Assembly: GCA_003290165.1 (NCBI GenBank)
Contig: QNQO01002066.1
Coordinates: 62,001-126,000 of the forward strand
Direction of reading: 5' to 3'
Length of the DNA: 64,000 nucleotides
DNA from: Berberis thunbergii
Taxonomy: Eukaryota > Streptophyta > Magnoliopsida > Ranunculales > Berberidaceae
Position numbers and translations under genes: made by a program. The stretch's first letter is position 1. Each line of letters begins with the position of its first letter. Positions 11,713 through 22,603 of the stretch are shown in pieces. The notes beneath the pieces were generated by a model. That model was given only the letters and a program-made list of their open reading frames with translations, did no database searches and was not told the origin of the DNA.

Positions 11713-12970
11713 TGTCGCGCCCTGCCTTTCAAGAAAACAAAAATCCTTATATCCACATTGGATTTGGATTATCTACTTCCCAAAAATCGGGACGTGAAAA
11801 TTCAACGACAGAAACATTAAATAAAAATTAACATAGGCAAAAATTCTAACCATGTAACTAGTTGGAGATGATCGCTCCATGAAATTAACCGCCAAATATG
11901 CCACCCCAAAAACTATATAACTTGATAAAGGCTAAATGGCTACATTTCAATAAGAACATACACAAAAAACATAAACTTACTCGAGTCAGTGAGGTGGTTG
12001 GTATGAGAAATTTTCATCTCTTATAAATAAGTTACATGCTTTAACATGAAAATTTTATGCACAATAAAATTACACATCACAAACTAGTAGTTCCTCAATG
12101 AGGCAAAAATTTCATACTAATAATTTTTATCATGCTTAAAATATACATTAATTTTTCCAACACTTACAAAGTGAAGGTTGAACATGGTAAGTCCGACATG
12201 CAGAAATTGTTAGTAGACTTATCATCCTGCACAAAACGGTTAGAAACAGACAAATAAAATTTCTCTAAGTTATCAATCCTCATAAATGTAATTTATTTTC
12301 AACAAAACACATTTTACCTTAAGGAAGACATGTACTTGTCATTCAACGGTCGAATGAGTATTTAGTATTTCCCTTAAGGCAATCATGCATATACACAAAA
12401 AATTTGCTTATTTTCGACAATTGCACTACCATCCTTGTGTCGAACACACTTCACCCAAGTGTGCCTCTCTTGCCTTTGAAACCATTCGGAACGTACATAT
12501 TCCAAGTGAGGTGCCACGTCGAGAAACATGTCTTCTCACCCGAAGTTCGATACATGACAAGCATTTTCTAAACATTACACATACTACCAAATTACGTGAA
12601 ACGGTGTACCCAATATGCAAGCAAGTCTGCATACCAAATATATACCAAGTATACAAGCAAGTCTGTATACTCAAATCACATTTTTCATTTTTTTTTGGAA
12701 TTGTGGAAAAGAGCATAAAAATCAACTAATTCTCAAAACTCTTTTATGGTAACACTTTGTCAACCATAACAAAACACCACGATATTCACGCCCTTCTTTT
12801 GGGAAAACAAATAACATTTTCATAAATAAATTTTATAAGACACGGCAGGGATCAAACTTATTCAATATAATGATTCATACTCCTTATCTTTCTCAGATCA
12901 TTGAAATCTAACTTGCATTCAATCACATAAGTTATATATTCAGAGTTAAAAAAATATCCAATTGGGTGCT
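11713..12970. mobile_element. Insertion of the same family as the 44546 element
   Basis: The left end tgtcgcgccctgcctttcaag and the following 500 bases align with the left part of the element at 44546. Shared marks include gggacgtgaaaattcaacgac, agttcctcaatgaggcaaaa, and tggtaagtccgacatgcagaaatt followed by catcctgcacaaaa. It interrupts the Tat repeat zone. The right boundary near 12970 is inferred from where the Tat repeat resumes, and no clear right terminus is seen. A second acgccc start near 12789 suggests a further internal or nested end. No captured gene is recognised in this copy. Confidence 0.55.
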
Positions 12971-13790
12971 TAGTATTGAGTGTTTACAATAAATCAATGA
13001 ATGTGTATATCATATGTATAAAATAAACATTTACAATGACTTCTACTTGACCATGACATGGTCACAACAATAGGAGCAACAATCTCATGTCCATATAATA
13101 GTAACACTATAGTAATATAATAACAATAGTAACCATATAATAGATCTACTAACAATAGTAAAAATATAATAACTAATGATAGTAATAATATGATAACAGA
13201 TAATACCACTAGTAATAATATAATAACATATATTAGTTCTCTCGACGTCTGATGACGATGGCTTGCTAAGGATCATCGTCCAGTTATGTACAATGATCGA
13301 CGAACCCGACCAAAGCTTAGTCTATGGCCACTGATAACAATAGCTTCTAGTCCGCTCTAACACCTAGTCCGCTGAGCGCAGATGATGATGAATTAGAAAG
13401 TGGGAGTCTAGTCAGTGCTCACCCAGCCTGATGACAATGGCTTGCCAGGGATCTTTGCTCAATTGCAGGGAATGATTACTGAACTCTATTATTCTAACAC
13501 CTAGTCTGCCGAGCGCGAATGATGATGGGTTAGAAAGATAGAGTCTAGTTAATGCTCATGCAACCTGATGACGATGGTTTGCTAGGGATCTTTGTCCAAT
13601 TGCGGGGAGTGATCGTCGAACCCTATCACTCTAACACCTAGTCCACCGAGCGCAGACGACGATGGTTAGAAAGTAGGGGTCTAGTTAGTGCTCATGCAGC
13701 CTAATGACGTTGGCTTGCCAGGGATCACTGTCCTTTCGTAGACAATGATCACCGAGCCTAATCAAAGCTTAGTCAGTTGAAACTAATGAA
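12971..13790 (+). repeat. Tat 3' noncoding repeats, second part (empty hAT site)
   Basis: This is the paralogue of 409-2105 without the hAT insertion. The site atagtaac at 13126-13133 is present once, which proves the insertion at 573-1741. Further right lie tandem repeats with a 137-base period. Confidence 0.8.
13355..13765 (+). repeat. Three-unit 137-bp tandem repeat
   Basis: The anchor ctaacacctagtc recurs with starts at about 13355, 13492 and 13629, an exact 137-base spacing twice. Each unit continues through gagcgc, a gatgatgatg-type run, agaaagt and tagt.agtgctca. Units differ by scattered substitutions. Such arrays are typical of the 3' noncoding region of Tat-lineage elements. Confidence 0.8.
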
Positions 13791-14059
13791 GATGGCTTTT
13801 GGCCCAACCTACGATCTAGTCCTCCATAAGCAAGTTAAGGTGGTCTAAGAAATCCGAAGTGCAATGACTTCAAAATCGACTATGCAAGTAACGTGTCTAA
13901 GAGACCGACGCAATAACATGACAACACAACTAAGCTTTACAAAGTACAAGTAATACTTAAAAAACTTTCTTTAAGTTCTCTTAAGAATTACAGCTACTTT
14001 GGATAATCCACTCCAGAGGCCGACAAGCCAGTTACATAAGAAGGGACTGCGGGGGATAA

Positions 14060-15770
14060 GTTAACATCGTCCGAAGACTGTTCTGAGTTGCTAGTCGGGG
14101 ACGTGGGATCGAAAGCTTATATCTCGTCAATCTTCCAATAATTAGTTGCCCTATAGTTCGCAAAGTCAAGCTCAAGATCGGGGTTCTCTTTTTCGATCAA
14201 GCCTAGCAAATTCAGCCTACCCCGGACGATATCATGGAATTTTGAGTTACCCGCTACTCCTGTCCCTGAGCTTTGGACTCCGCTAAGCTCATTTTCACCT
14301 TTGTCAGCCTATGTGAGAGCGCAACCACAAGCGATTGCTCTTCCACTAGTTGTTGTCTTAGTAAATTTAGCTCAGCCAACACAGACGCAATCAGCTGAGT
14401 CTTCGCTTCATAGATATGCCAACGCCCGTCAACCGCCTCAGGTTCAAACTCCCAGCACAAGGTAGCCCATTCAGACTCAGTTCACTCTTGTTCAACGGCG
14501 GGCTTGCAAATCAGCCTAAGCTTTACCCGCCATCTCATCCACGCGCTTCAACTCCTCTCAAGTATGCCCCAACTCTGCTTTAGCGGACACCACGCCATCC
14601 TTGGCTAGATTCAATTCGGCCTCGGAGGCTTCCAATTTGGCCTCAAGATCAGCTCAATCATCCCGCAACGTTTCAGAAATTGTCCTAGCACCACACTCCT
14701 CCAACTACTTTCTTAAGGAGTCTATTTGATAGCGCTCATCCAATTTGTAGTTTAACAAAAGCCTTCTCCAAAACATGGACTCTACGAGCATCAGGGTGCA
14801 CCTCATTTCGATCCAATGATACTCCCGCTTTGCCCCTGGATGTCGACACTATCCCAAGGGGACTTTTCAACGACATCAACTTTCCATCTGAGGCCTTTTC
14901 AGCTGAAAGCTCAGCCCGATGCTCAACTCCGGAGTCTAAGGGTGGGAGAGAGGGAGGAGATCCACTCCCCAAGGTGGTAGCTTCAGCAAAACGGGGAGCA
15001 TCAGTAGAGTTGGTGGCGGAATCCAAAGCTTCAACTTTGCCCAAGTCTGCCACCTCTGAACAATTCCCCTCCAAGATAACTATGGGAACAGTAAGCTCAA
15101 GCACAACACCCTATTCTCCAAGAACTATCTCTCAAACAGATTGATTGGGTTTAGAATCTTTGATAGTCGCTTCTTTCCCCAACGAAATCAGTTCAGGAGA
15201 ATAACCAGTCTTGCCACCGGCTCGTTTCCTCTTGAGCCGACCAATGGATGGCACGACCACCTATAACTCAACCTGCCTTGTGTGGGCTAGGTATCACAAG
15301 CTTCCTCTTCTTAGAATGACTACTACCAGCCTCTCTTGGCAATGACCTAAACAACGTGGGAGCTACATGGAAGTACTCAAACAACCCATTCTGCGCGAGG
15401 TTGCTCGAAGCCATAACCTCATCAATGGCCATCAAGGGAAGCTCATTGAACGTCCTCTTCATAGACTCCTCCTAAGTAAGAGTTGGAATAACAAATTTCT
15501 CTGCAAAAAATAATAAAACAACGTTTCAATATCCATAGTGGTTGGACAAATAGGGGAGGGGAACATTATGCTCACTGTGATCAAATTGGAAGTATCTGAC
15601 AATCGAATGCCCCTCTAGTTTAAAGTACGAAGAAGTCGAATGAGCCGGAAAACAATATTTTTGCCAAAACTTGAAATCGTCCAACAAAGAGCCCAAAAAG
15701 ATCGGCATACTCAGCCAACAGGTTCCGTGACCATTCACCTAAAGGGACGTCAACAGATAGATCACCTACG
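14060..15770 (-). pseudogene. Antisense ORF relic of the Tat element
   Basis: Several minus-strand open pieces lie in order between pol and the 3' LTR. 15738-15526 has an aromatic-rich segment with FWQKYCFP. 15462-15268 ends in a basic KKRK stretch. 15104-14736 is acidic and low in complexity. 14460-14254 is a predicted coiled-coil-like, Leu/Gln/Glu-rich segment. They are separated by stops and shifts. Some Tat-lineage elements carry a minus-strand ORF of unknown function at this position. I infer the same here from position and strand, not from a recognised domain. Confidence 0.45.
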
Positions 15771-15847
15771 GTGTTAACCGAAGGCCAGCATCCTTCGCAC
15801 TAATAAGAACATCTATCAACGTTCTGAATACGTTCGGCACCATCTGT

Positions 15848-16243
15848 GAAACATATACCGGAGTATAAGTCATGCATGGAAACTTCTTTGCATGGACAGT
15901 ACTTCATAAGGGAAACCTCTCCCCCAGATCTAGGAGCACAAGTCGTATAGGAAAACTCTCCTACATAGACGACTCCTAACTAGGAAATGATCTCCAGCAA
16001 GATTCTTTTTCCTAAACTATGCCACCAAAGGCCTAGCCAAACAAGGACTCTCGCATTATAAATAAGACATAGAGTTGATGAAAACATGTGCGCTACAGAA
16101 ACTCAATTTACAACTTTAAGTCTTTTTCAAACCTTCCTGACTTTAGCATCGGAGTGCCCTCGGCCACCACAGTGGTGGTCCTTGGCTCACGTGCATTCCC
16201 TGTGCAGATCCAGGTCAAGGAGAGCAAAATTCGACTATATTAG
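15848..16243 (+). repeat. Truncated 3' LTR of the Tat element
   Basis: About 400 bases match the LTR 3' part at 4600-4975 and 7180-7566, including the TATA box at 16057-16064. The match ends at cgactatatta, where the 5' copy has cgactacatca. Most of the upstream U3 part is missing, so the LTR was cut by a deletion next to the antisense ORF. Confidence 0.75.
16057..16064 (+). promoter_or_regulatory. TATA box of truncated 3' LTR
   Basis: TATAAATA is at the same relative place as 4799-4806. It points toward the 3' flank of gene A, on the opposite strand to that gene. Confidence 0.4.
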
Positions 16244-16671
16244 TATCGATGATAAAAATAAAATAACAAAGCATTTATCACAATTTGAGTAGCTAAAAAT
16301 TTTGAAAGGACCCGTTTATTCCGGATTTAGACTTATCTCCTTGTTGCATTTATCATGATAATGTTTTCATGTGTTTAGTAATTCACAAAATTAATCAGGT
16401 TTATTAAAAAGTGAAAAGATTTGTTGGAAATATTTCTACTGTATACAAGAATAAAACCCCGTTAGAGTAGCTACCTCGCGTTTTGAATACTATTTGATTT
16501 TATTTAAAACAATGGGTATTGTAATTAGTAATAATCGATTAACATTTAAATTTTGACACATTTAGCTAGTTATTGCTGAATATCAATATACTGTTGTAGC
16601 TTAAGAATTGGAGGGAGATAGCCCCAGTTACCGAAATATCGCAATTGCTTTTTTAATTTCATTTCAATGTA
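16244..16671. other. AT-rich spacer, nothing recognised
   Basis: No gene or repeat end is seen between the retrotransposon edge and the foldback element. Confidence 0.5.
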
Positions 16672-16858
16672 TATTAGAAGAGGAATTCTAAATGTCGAGG
16701 AAACAGGTGAGGAAACGGGCGAGGGACGGGACGTGGCGGGGTGGAGACCGTCCACCCTGTTCGAGATGTGTACCGTTGTTTTTGGTGCATGCATCCCGAG
16801 TGGAGTGGACGGTCTCCACCCCGCCACGTCCCGTCCCTCGCCCGTTTAGAAGCGTTGA
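16672..16858. mobile_element. Foldback MITE, copy 1 (downstream of gene A)
   Basis: The two halves are near-perfect inverted repeats: gggcgagggacgggacgtgg and ggcggggtggagaccgtcca on the left are mirrored by ctccaccccgccacgtcccg on the right, around a centre near 16787. The left end (gaattctaaatgtcgagga) matches the right end of copy 2 at 20226 when reversed. The right end lacks the outer 20 bases of the repeat. A target duplication is not evident. Confidence 0.8.
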
Positions 16859-17024
16859 CAAACGTGTATAGTTACACAGTTATCTACGTAATTGAACATG
16901 GCAATATGATAGACAGAACATCACATATCAAAAGTCAAGAGATTGAATCGATGTATTTCTGCATTGTATTAAGAAAGCCGGCATGTTAAATACTCCACAC
17001 CCAGCCTAGGGCAAATAAGAGAGA

Positions 17025-17076
17025 TCAGACACCCTCCTCAAGCTTAGATAGCTTCTCATAGGGTTTTTCTTGATAC
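17025..17076 (-). pseudogene. Vestigial last exon of gene A
   Basis: This is a relic of the exon that ends genes B (35325-35254) and C (54177-54127). It keeps the start gtatcaagaaaa and the end of the exon, including the tga. The splice acceptor is tg where C has ag, and one extra base shifts the frame, giving an early tga. Together with the lost donor at the end of exon 12, it can no longer be used. Confidence 0.8.
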
Positions 17077-17133
17077 CAGGAAGTACAAATACCGATTAAT
17101 TAAAACAAGCACAATATGACACCTTGAGCAAGA

Positions 17134-19993
17134 TTATTGAAAATATATAGTTTTTCTTTTTAAATTATTTGAGTTTGTGGCTGGAGAAACTTGCCTAGCG
17201 CGGCCTGAAAATTCAGCTGGAGAAGTTGGAAAATAATTTCCAGGGGAGTTGAATAGAGATGGTCTTGCACCTGGTGACTGAACATATGATGGCACCGGTG
17301 AACAAAATATAGAAGTAAGATGATAGGAAGAAAGTGGAGATGCTACTGGTGTTCGTTGTTGAAAATTGTAATGAGGTGTAGCTCGTGAAGACCTTGGAGA
17401 TGATCTTCTTGAATACAACATGTTCATTCTAATCCTGCTCATAGAAAAAAAAACATTTTTTAAGAAAAACAAACAATTAGATGAGTTCAAAACTTGGACA
17501 ATATCGAAAATTTTGAAGTTAAAAATGCATATTAAATAGTGATTTCCTACTTGTGATGGACATTGTTGTATTCATCAGTTTCGTCATAAATTTCTTCCTG
17601 CAAAAACAGAACATAAGAAATCTTTCAGGTTAATCTGCATTAATAACCTCATTGAGCGTATACTAGCTAGGGAAGAACTTGAAGCATTTCGAACCTGTAA
17701 TAGTTCCTCTATCACATCTTCCATTGTAATGATGCCAATGATTTCATCTTCCCCTTTATGGTTAGGAAGAGACTCTACATTTATATCAATTACGGTCTCA
17801 CTTTTTTTATCCCATTCCTTGAATAATTGCTGAACCTCGTTTTGGTTTTGTACATCATTCCTTAAATTAGAATTGGATGTTCCAACGGGTGATGCCTCTG
17901 CAATGATTTCCAAAATCGGGCTAGAATTGCTACCTACAAAACAACCGGTTAATGCATTGACAGTTTATAACTCGTTGTTTAGTACAAGCAATAGTCATCT
18001 TAACTATGCCTCCAAGACTTGATACCTTTTTGCTCTGCTTGAGTGTGTACCCTTGTACCTAACATGTTAGACCTTCCAATCGCACGTTCAGATGTTTTTT
18101 TCACGACCTTCATGCCCTTAACTACGACGGCCATGTGGCTATTACCCTCTTGGAACTCATTCAGTATCTCATAAAGAGGCAAATGTTCAGGAACCCTATC
18201 ACCAAATAACATTTAGTTTGTGTTAAAAATGATGGAACATACAAAACACGACATATAAATGAATTAGAGCATATAATACTAAGAATCATCATATGGTCCG
18301 TGTTTAATATCTGTAAGTATTAAAGTACCATCTATTGTAAAAGCTTAAGCTGTTACAGAATTAGGAAAAATCTATCAGCATATATCAAGTATCAGGCCCA
18401 TGGACAACTGCGGTTGAACTTTACTACTACGATGAAAACATAAGTTATATATACCTAGGAATTCTTCTGATAGATGCTTTTCGAATTGGAGTAGCATCAT
18501 CAGGGCGACAGCTGATCAAGTTTTTAACCTATACAAAGTAGTGGTGAGAAGTATTGAAAGTATGCACAACAAACCTCAGATAAACATTTTAGAATGGTTA
18601 CGAACAAAATGCTCACCAGAATAAGGCCGATAATATTGGTTGGATTTCCAGAATAGATCGGTACACGACTATGGCCCTTACTCATTATCAAGCCCAGTGT
18701 ATGCCTAAGGAGATACATGCAGTGGAGTTACAGAATAATGTCATACATGGAAACATTGATTAAGTTTGGAGATCTTGGTGAGATACATACATGTCTAATT
18801 TTGAGTTTATATCAAGTGAAAATGTTTTCTGAGTAAGTGTCATAGCGTCTTTAGCGGTTTTCTGTGTCAAATCCAAAGCTCCAGTGATAATAGTAGTTTC
18901 ATTTTGTGACAACTCCTCACCCTTTCCTGCCTAATAACAGTACAAGAGATTAAAGAATCAGTTAACCCCAGACATCTAGGATTAAGCTTTGTTCTATTTG
19001 TTTGCAAAGAAACTCACCGCGTTCCCATGCAAACCCACAAATGTCCTCAATTCTGCTCGTCGTAGAAGTGCAAAGTGTTCTTTACCTAGTAACCAATCCA
19101 GTAACTGTCAAAATATGGGTTCCCAATTTAGTTTGGTTAAATTAAAACCAAAAATAATAGTTTCTTGACACATTCATATTCATATACTCCTTATGGAACC
19201 ATGTTACCAATCATTTTGGCCAGGTATTACAAAAATCAGAGCTAAACTAACCTTACTAATCGGATATGTTATTGGGAAGAATGCCCATACTAGTAAGTGA
19301 ACAACTACAACCATTTTTGCTCCGATACTCAACCCATATCTAGAGCACATAGCTTGAGGAATAATCTACTGTTGAACAAAAACAACCAGTTTCTATCTGA
19401 AGCATTATCAGTTGAATTGCAATCAATAAAAAGCCGAATGTTTGTTATCTTACCTCACCAAAGGCAAGGATTAGTGTCACAGATATTAATATAGAACCCC
19501 AAGCCGGTAGAATTGAATCAAGAAAAATAGGTAGTGCCTTGAATAACAACAAAGAAAAAAATCTTTATCGATTCATCTTAAACAAAAAGCGATTCTAGCA
19601 TAAGAAATGTAGAAAACAAACTCATAAACATACCTCCATTGCCAAAGAGTTGCCTAAGAGAAGAGTACATAGAAGTAAATGTTGATTCTTCACAACGGGC
19701 AAAATCTTAGCTGCCATATATACGAAAAAGATCCAACAATGAAATCCTAGTATATATAAAATATGTTTATAAATTAAGATTGAATGAATGACTATTAAAA
19801 CGAAAAGCCAACCAGCATTCTTTCGATCTTTAGGCTGGCCAGATACAGCAAGGACCTCAAGATCCACTAGGCTCAGCGACATTAGTCCTAGAGTGAGACC
19901 AGACATCAGTCCAGCAAAAAGTACAAGTCCCATAGATATAAGAAGATAGGCCCAGAAAATGGGCTCGCAACAGGGGACATCATTCGATGCCAT
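17134..19993 (-). CDS. Gene A: DUF21 and CBS-domain membrane protein
   Basis: Exons (high to low): 19993-19813, 19710-19634, 19537-19454, 19365-19252, 19104-19018, 18930-18791, 18704-18617, 18528-18455, 18195-18026, 17933-17695, 17597-17551, 17434-17134. All junctions are GT-AG and the phases keep one frame of 533 residues. The N-terminus has the family mark [18 protein letters not shown]21 with several membrane segments runs to about residue 180, followed by a split CBS pair (RVPIY...[18 protein letters not shown]...[22 protein letters not shown]) and a Ser/Pro-rich tail. The family is related to CNNM/MAM3 proteins linked to Mg2+ or other metal handling at membranes; the substrate here is unknown. 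Oddities: the tail reads through a dead splice donor to a new stop, and a CBS-linker Pro is replaced (MTLTQK against MTPIHK in C). The frame is open, but use is unproven. Confidence 0.85.
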
Positions 19994-20083
19994 TGAACAA
20001 AACTCGGGTTCGATTCAGTGACAATTATAGAGACAGTTAAATTAGTTTAGTGAGTGAGTGTGTGCATGGGTCTGGGGGGGAGG

Positions 20084-20090
20084 TTTTATA
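20084..20090 (-). promoter_or_regulatory. TATA box of gene A
   Basis: TATAAAA lies about 90 bases upstream of the start codon and is followed by cctccc, as in gene C (57869-57875). The shared sequence around it supports a duplicated core promoter. Confidence 0.65.
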
Positions 20091-20225
20091 GTGTTGATAT
20101 TTTGTAATGAACCCAGAAGAGAAGAAAGGGCAGGTAATTCCTAGTCCATAACTCCATGCCCTAGCATCCAATACTGATTCCTTACCTGAGGTTTCCAGGA
20201 TTTTTGTACAAATTAAATAAAACAA

Positions 20226-20426
20226 GAGCAGTTCTACGCGTCGAGGAAACGAGCGAGGAAATGGGCGAGGGAAATGAGGTGGCGGGGTGAGAGCCATTCA
20301 TCCCGCTCGAGATGCGCGCGCAAAAAGTCAACGCACGCATCTCGAGTGAGATGAATGGCTCTCACCCTGCCACCTCACTTCCCTCGCCCATTACCTCGCC
20401 CATATCCTCGACATTTAGAATTTCTG
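20226..20426. mobile_element. Foldback MITE copy 2 in gene A promoter (Mutator-like)
   Basis: A 201-base element is flanked by a perfect 9-bp duplication ataaaacaa (20217-20225 and 20427-20435), the size expected for Mutator-like elements. Its halves are long imperfect inverted repeats around about 20325 (gcatctcgagtgagatgaat mirrored on the left). Promoters B and C lack it: B reads ttagataagcaatgtggatg and C reads ttaaataaacaacgtggatg at the same place. It is related to the element at 16672. It sits about 230 bases upstream of the gene A start. Confidence 0.88.
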
Positions 20427-20435
20427 ATAAAACAA

Positions 20436-20575
20436 TGTGGATGTCATTAGGCCAACCTAACATAATTTTTGAAGGGGAAAAAAAAAAAAAAGGCTCTCAG
20501 TACCATGATCGCATTCCGAACAGCGAGATATGTGACATGGAGATCCATGTGTAAGAAATCCAACGACTCGTTCGT
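20436..20575 (-). promoter_or_regulatory. Conserved upstream block of gene A
   Basis: The core gtggatgtcattaggcca is shared with 38895-38915 (gene B) and, with one change, 58142-58160 (gene C). Weaker similarity continues past a purine-rich run (catggagatc...ccaacgactc). Without the MITE it would lie about 230 bases before the start codon, close to the 249 bases seen in B. It may be regulatory or just duplicated flank. Confidence 0.5.
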
Positions 20576-21257
20576 TAGACAAGTGGTCACTCTTCTCAGG
20601 GTGGGTGTAGAAACCATTGGATATTCCCAGTATTTGCAATGTTTTTACCCAGTCCAGCTGACCTGTGGTAAATAACTAGAATTTTGTATTCTAAGCCGGT
20701 GTAGACGATTGAACTGTTACTTAATATACACTAAAATAAATAAATAAAGATATAATAAATACAAAAAATACACGCGCAACAGAGTAGTTGAAAATGGCAA
20801 AGCTAAGCATGAAATAAAACAATACAATGAAATCTAGGGGTATTCAAATATAGATTTTAAATGATTGTTTTATAATCCATTAAAATCATGGGGTATTCAA
20901 TCATGGATTTTAAACAATACAATGAAATTTAGGGGTATTCAAACAACAGAGAATTTTAATGGATTTGTTGACTTGATGGATTTTGAAAGACTTTGAAGGA
21001 TTTATTTGTGAAAAATATAAATATCAAACTCCTTTACAAATCCGACCCTTTACCCTCGGATTTCAAATCCAGCTCTCTCTCTCTCTCTCTCTGCAAATAC
21101 TCTCAAAAACACTCTAGAGAGCTCTCTCTCTCTCTCGTTCTGTTCTAATGGCTACTTCTCTATCATGACAGCACACTAGAGATTACAGTGTCATAAAATC
21201 CTTAAAAAATCCAAACGAAGAGGAAGAAGGTCGTCTCTGCTTTGCAAGACCCCAACA

Positions 21258-21464
21258 ATGGCATCTCTGATGAACCCATTGATTTCTCTTCACAAGTCCA
21301 AATTGGGGGTTTACCCAGAACCCCAAATTCCCAAACAATCTCTATACCCAAGATCTTACGTCTTCCCCGACACAAACCCCATTTGCCCATTTGCGCAGAA
21401 ACCCTTTCGATGCTCCAGCCTCTATCTCACCCAGCTCTGCCTCCAACTCCTCCTCTACGCTTGA
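21258..21464 (+). pseudogene. Captured N-terminal gene fragment
   Basis: The open frame starts MASLMNPLISLHKSKLG and is rich in Ser, Pro and hydrophobic residues, like the start of a plastid- or mitochondrion-targeted protein. A leader-like sequence with CT repeats precedes it. It ends after 68 codons without a recognised domain. A second frame (21242-21709) also stays open across it. I take it as a 5' fragment of a host gene carried by the surrounding element. I do not recognise the parent gene. Confidence 0.4.
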
Positions 21465-22017
21465 CTCTCTGCTCACGTGGCTGCTTCTTCGCTTCCTCTC
21501 TAATCGACTCGAAGGTTTCTGAACAAAGACGAAGTAGAAGAAAGGCTGACGATATGTCGAGGAGATCTTCGTCCCTGTTTGACCTCAAAGGCACAAACCC
21601 TTTTTCTTACAAAGATGTTCTTCAAACAGTGCTTATGTTCTTACAGAGAAGGTGTTCTTCAATGGCGATAAAGACCAAACAAAGAGAATCCATCAAGAGG
21701 AATCCATAAACCCTAGTTTTTTTCGCTCTTCTTCCCGGTAAACGAGAAGGTGTTTTTTCGCTCTTCTTCCCTTGAAATGGGCTGATCAGATCAAATCCCT
21801 AGCCGAAGGGATCGAACCCATCAATCTCTTCGATCCCTCTTCATTATCTCCTTCCACTCCCACTGCCACTCCTTCTTCTCAGGATCTACTAGCAACACTT
21901 TTCAAATGAATAACATTTGATGATGATGATGGATTTTATCATGAGAAATGAGAAATGAACATGATGATGATGGATATTCAAGATTTTCAAGATCCAACAC
22001 TTTTCATTTGATTGAAG

Positions 22018-22203
22018 GATGCTCGCCGGGTGTTTGATGAAATGAGTGACAGAAGGGATTTTTGGTCAGCTATGATTGGTGCGTATGCTAGAGAACGAAA
22101 ATGGAGCGAAATTTTTGAGCTTTTCTTTTTGATGATGGAGGAAGGAAACTTGCATGACCGGATGATTTTATGCTTGCCAAGATCTTGCAGGTATAAAATT
22201 TGA
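22018..22203 (+). pseudogene. Pentatricopeptide-repeat (PPR) gene fragment
   Basis: About 50 codons read KDARRVFDEMSDR, then WSAMIGAYARERKWSE, then ELFFLMMEEG, an unmistakable pair of PPR motifs of the PLS type used in organelle RNA processing. The typical continuation (DDFLLPKILQ in relatives) is disturbed by a small frameshift after EEGN. It has no start or remaining repeats. It lies inside the Pack-MULE-like element, so it is a captured piece and not a functional gene. Confidence 0.75.
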
Positions 22204-22603
22204 TTCAGCTGTAATTTCAGTATGGGGTTGATTTTTTTTTTTTTTCTGCAAAAACTTGCATTCATTCAATGTGGAACTTTTATTACTTAAAAATTAGATT
22301 CATTTTTTAATAAGGAAGAAGAAATGAGTCAAAGACGATATGGTGTATTCAGAATTATGTGCAATCCATGATATGGTGTATTCAGAATTATGTGCAATCC
22401 ATAACAATCCTTTATAAAATTCAGAAAATCCAATAATAAAAATCCATCAAAATCCAGTGGATTCTGTAAATTCCACAAAATACAGTCACATAAAATCCAT
22501 TAAAATCCAGTGAATTCTGTAAAGTCTTTCAGACTCTATTAAAATCCATGAGATTTAAAGTCTTTCAGACTCTATTAAAATCCATGATTGAATACCCCCC
22601 GGT

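Larger units (their letters stand above)
2357..16243 (+). mobile_element. Decayed Tat-lineage Ty3/gypsy LTR retrotransposon
   Basis: The order is a duplicated 5' LTR/leader (2357-7640), a primer-site-like sequence (7568-7588), broken gag, RT, RNase H and integrase on the plus strand (7.65-11.27 kb), a repeat-rich 3' noncoding zone (11.3-13.8 kb), a minus-strand ORF relic (14.1-15.8 kb) and a truncated 3' LTR (15848-16243). Integrase and RNase H resemble Tat-lineage proteins. Long LTRs, 3' tandem repeats and an antisense ORF are also known in that lineage. It has been further interrupted at 11713-12970. Frameshifts and stops throughout mean it cannot act on its own. The exact left end of the 5' LTR is not resolved. 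Confidence 0.75.
20836..22603. mobile_element. Pack-MULE-like element with host gene pieces
   Basis: Both edges carry inverted versions of ggggtattcaa(t)...ggattttaa. The left edge near 20836-20990 has the motif three times; the right edge near 22575-22605 has it reversed (aaaatccatgattgaatacccc). Subterminal repeats of aaaatccat fill both sides. Between them lie two unrelated coding fragments (21258 and 22018) with typical plant gene composition. This arrangement, with no transposase, is that of a gene-fragment-carrying Mutator-like or similar element. Exact ends and target duplication are not resolved because the left edge is itself duplicated. Confidence 0.55.

Noticed and set aside
12385..12729. 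114-residue open frame overlapping one on the other strand
   Set aside because: Lies in the transposon fragment at 11713-12970, no recognised domain, low-complexity composition.
13355..13765. Regular repeats resembling a CRISPR-like array
   Set aside because: Units are contiguous 137-base tandem copies without unique spacers, in a plant retrotransposon.
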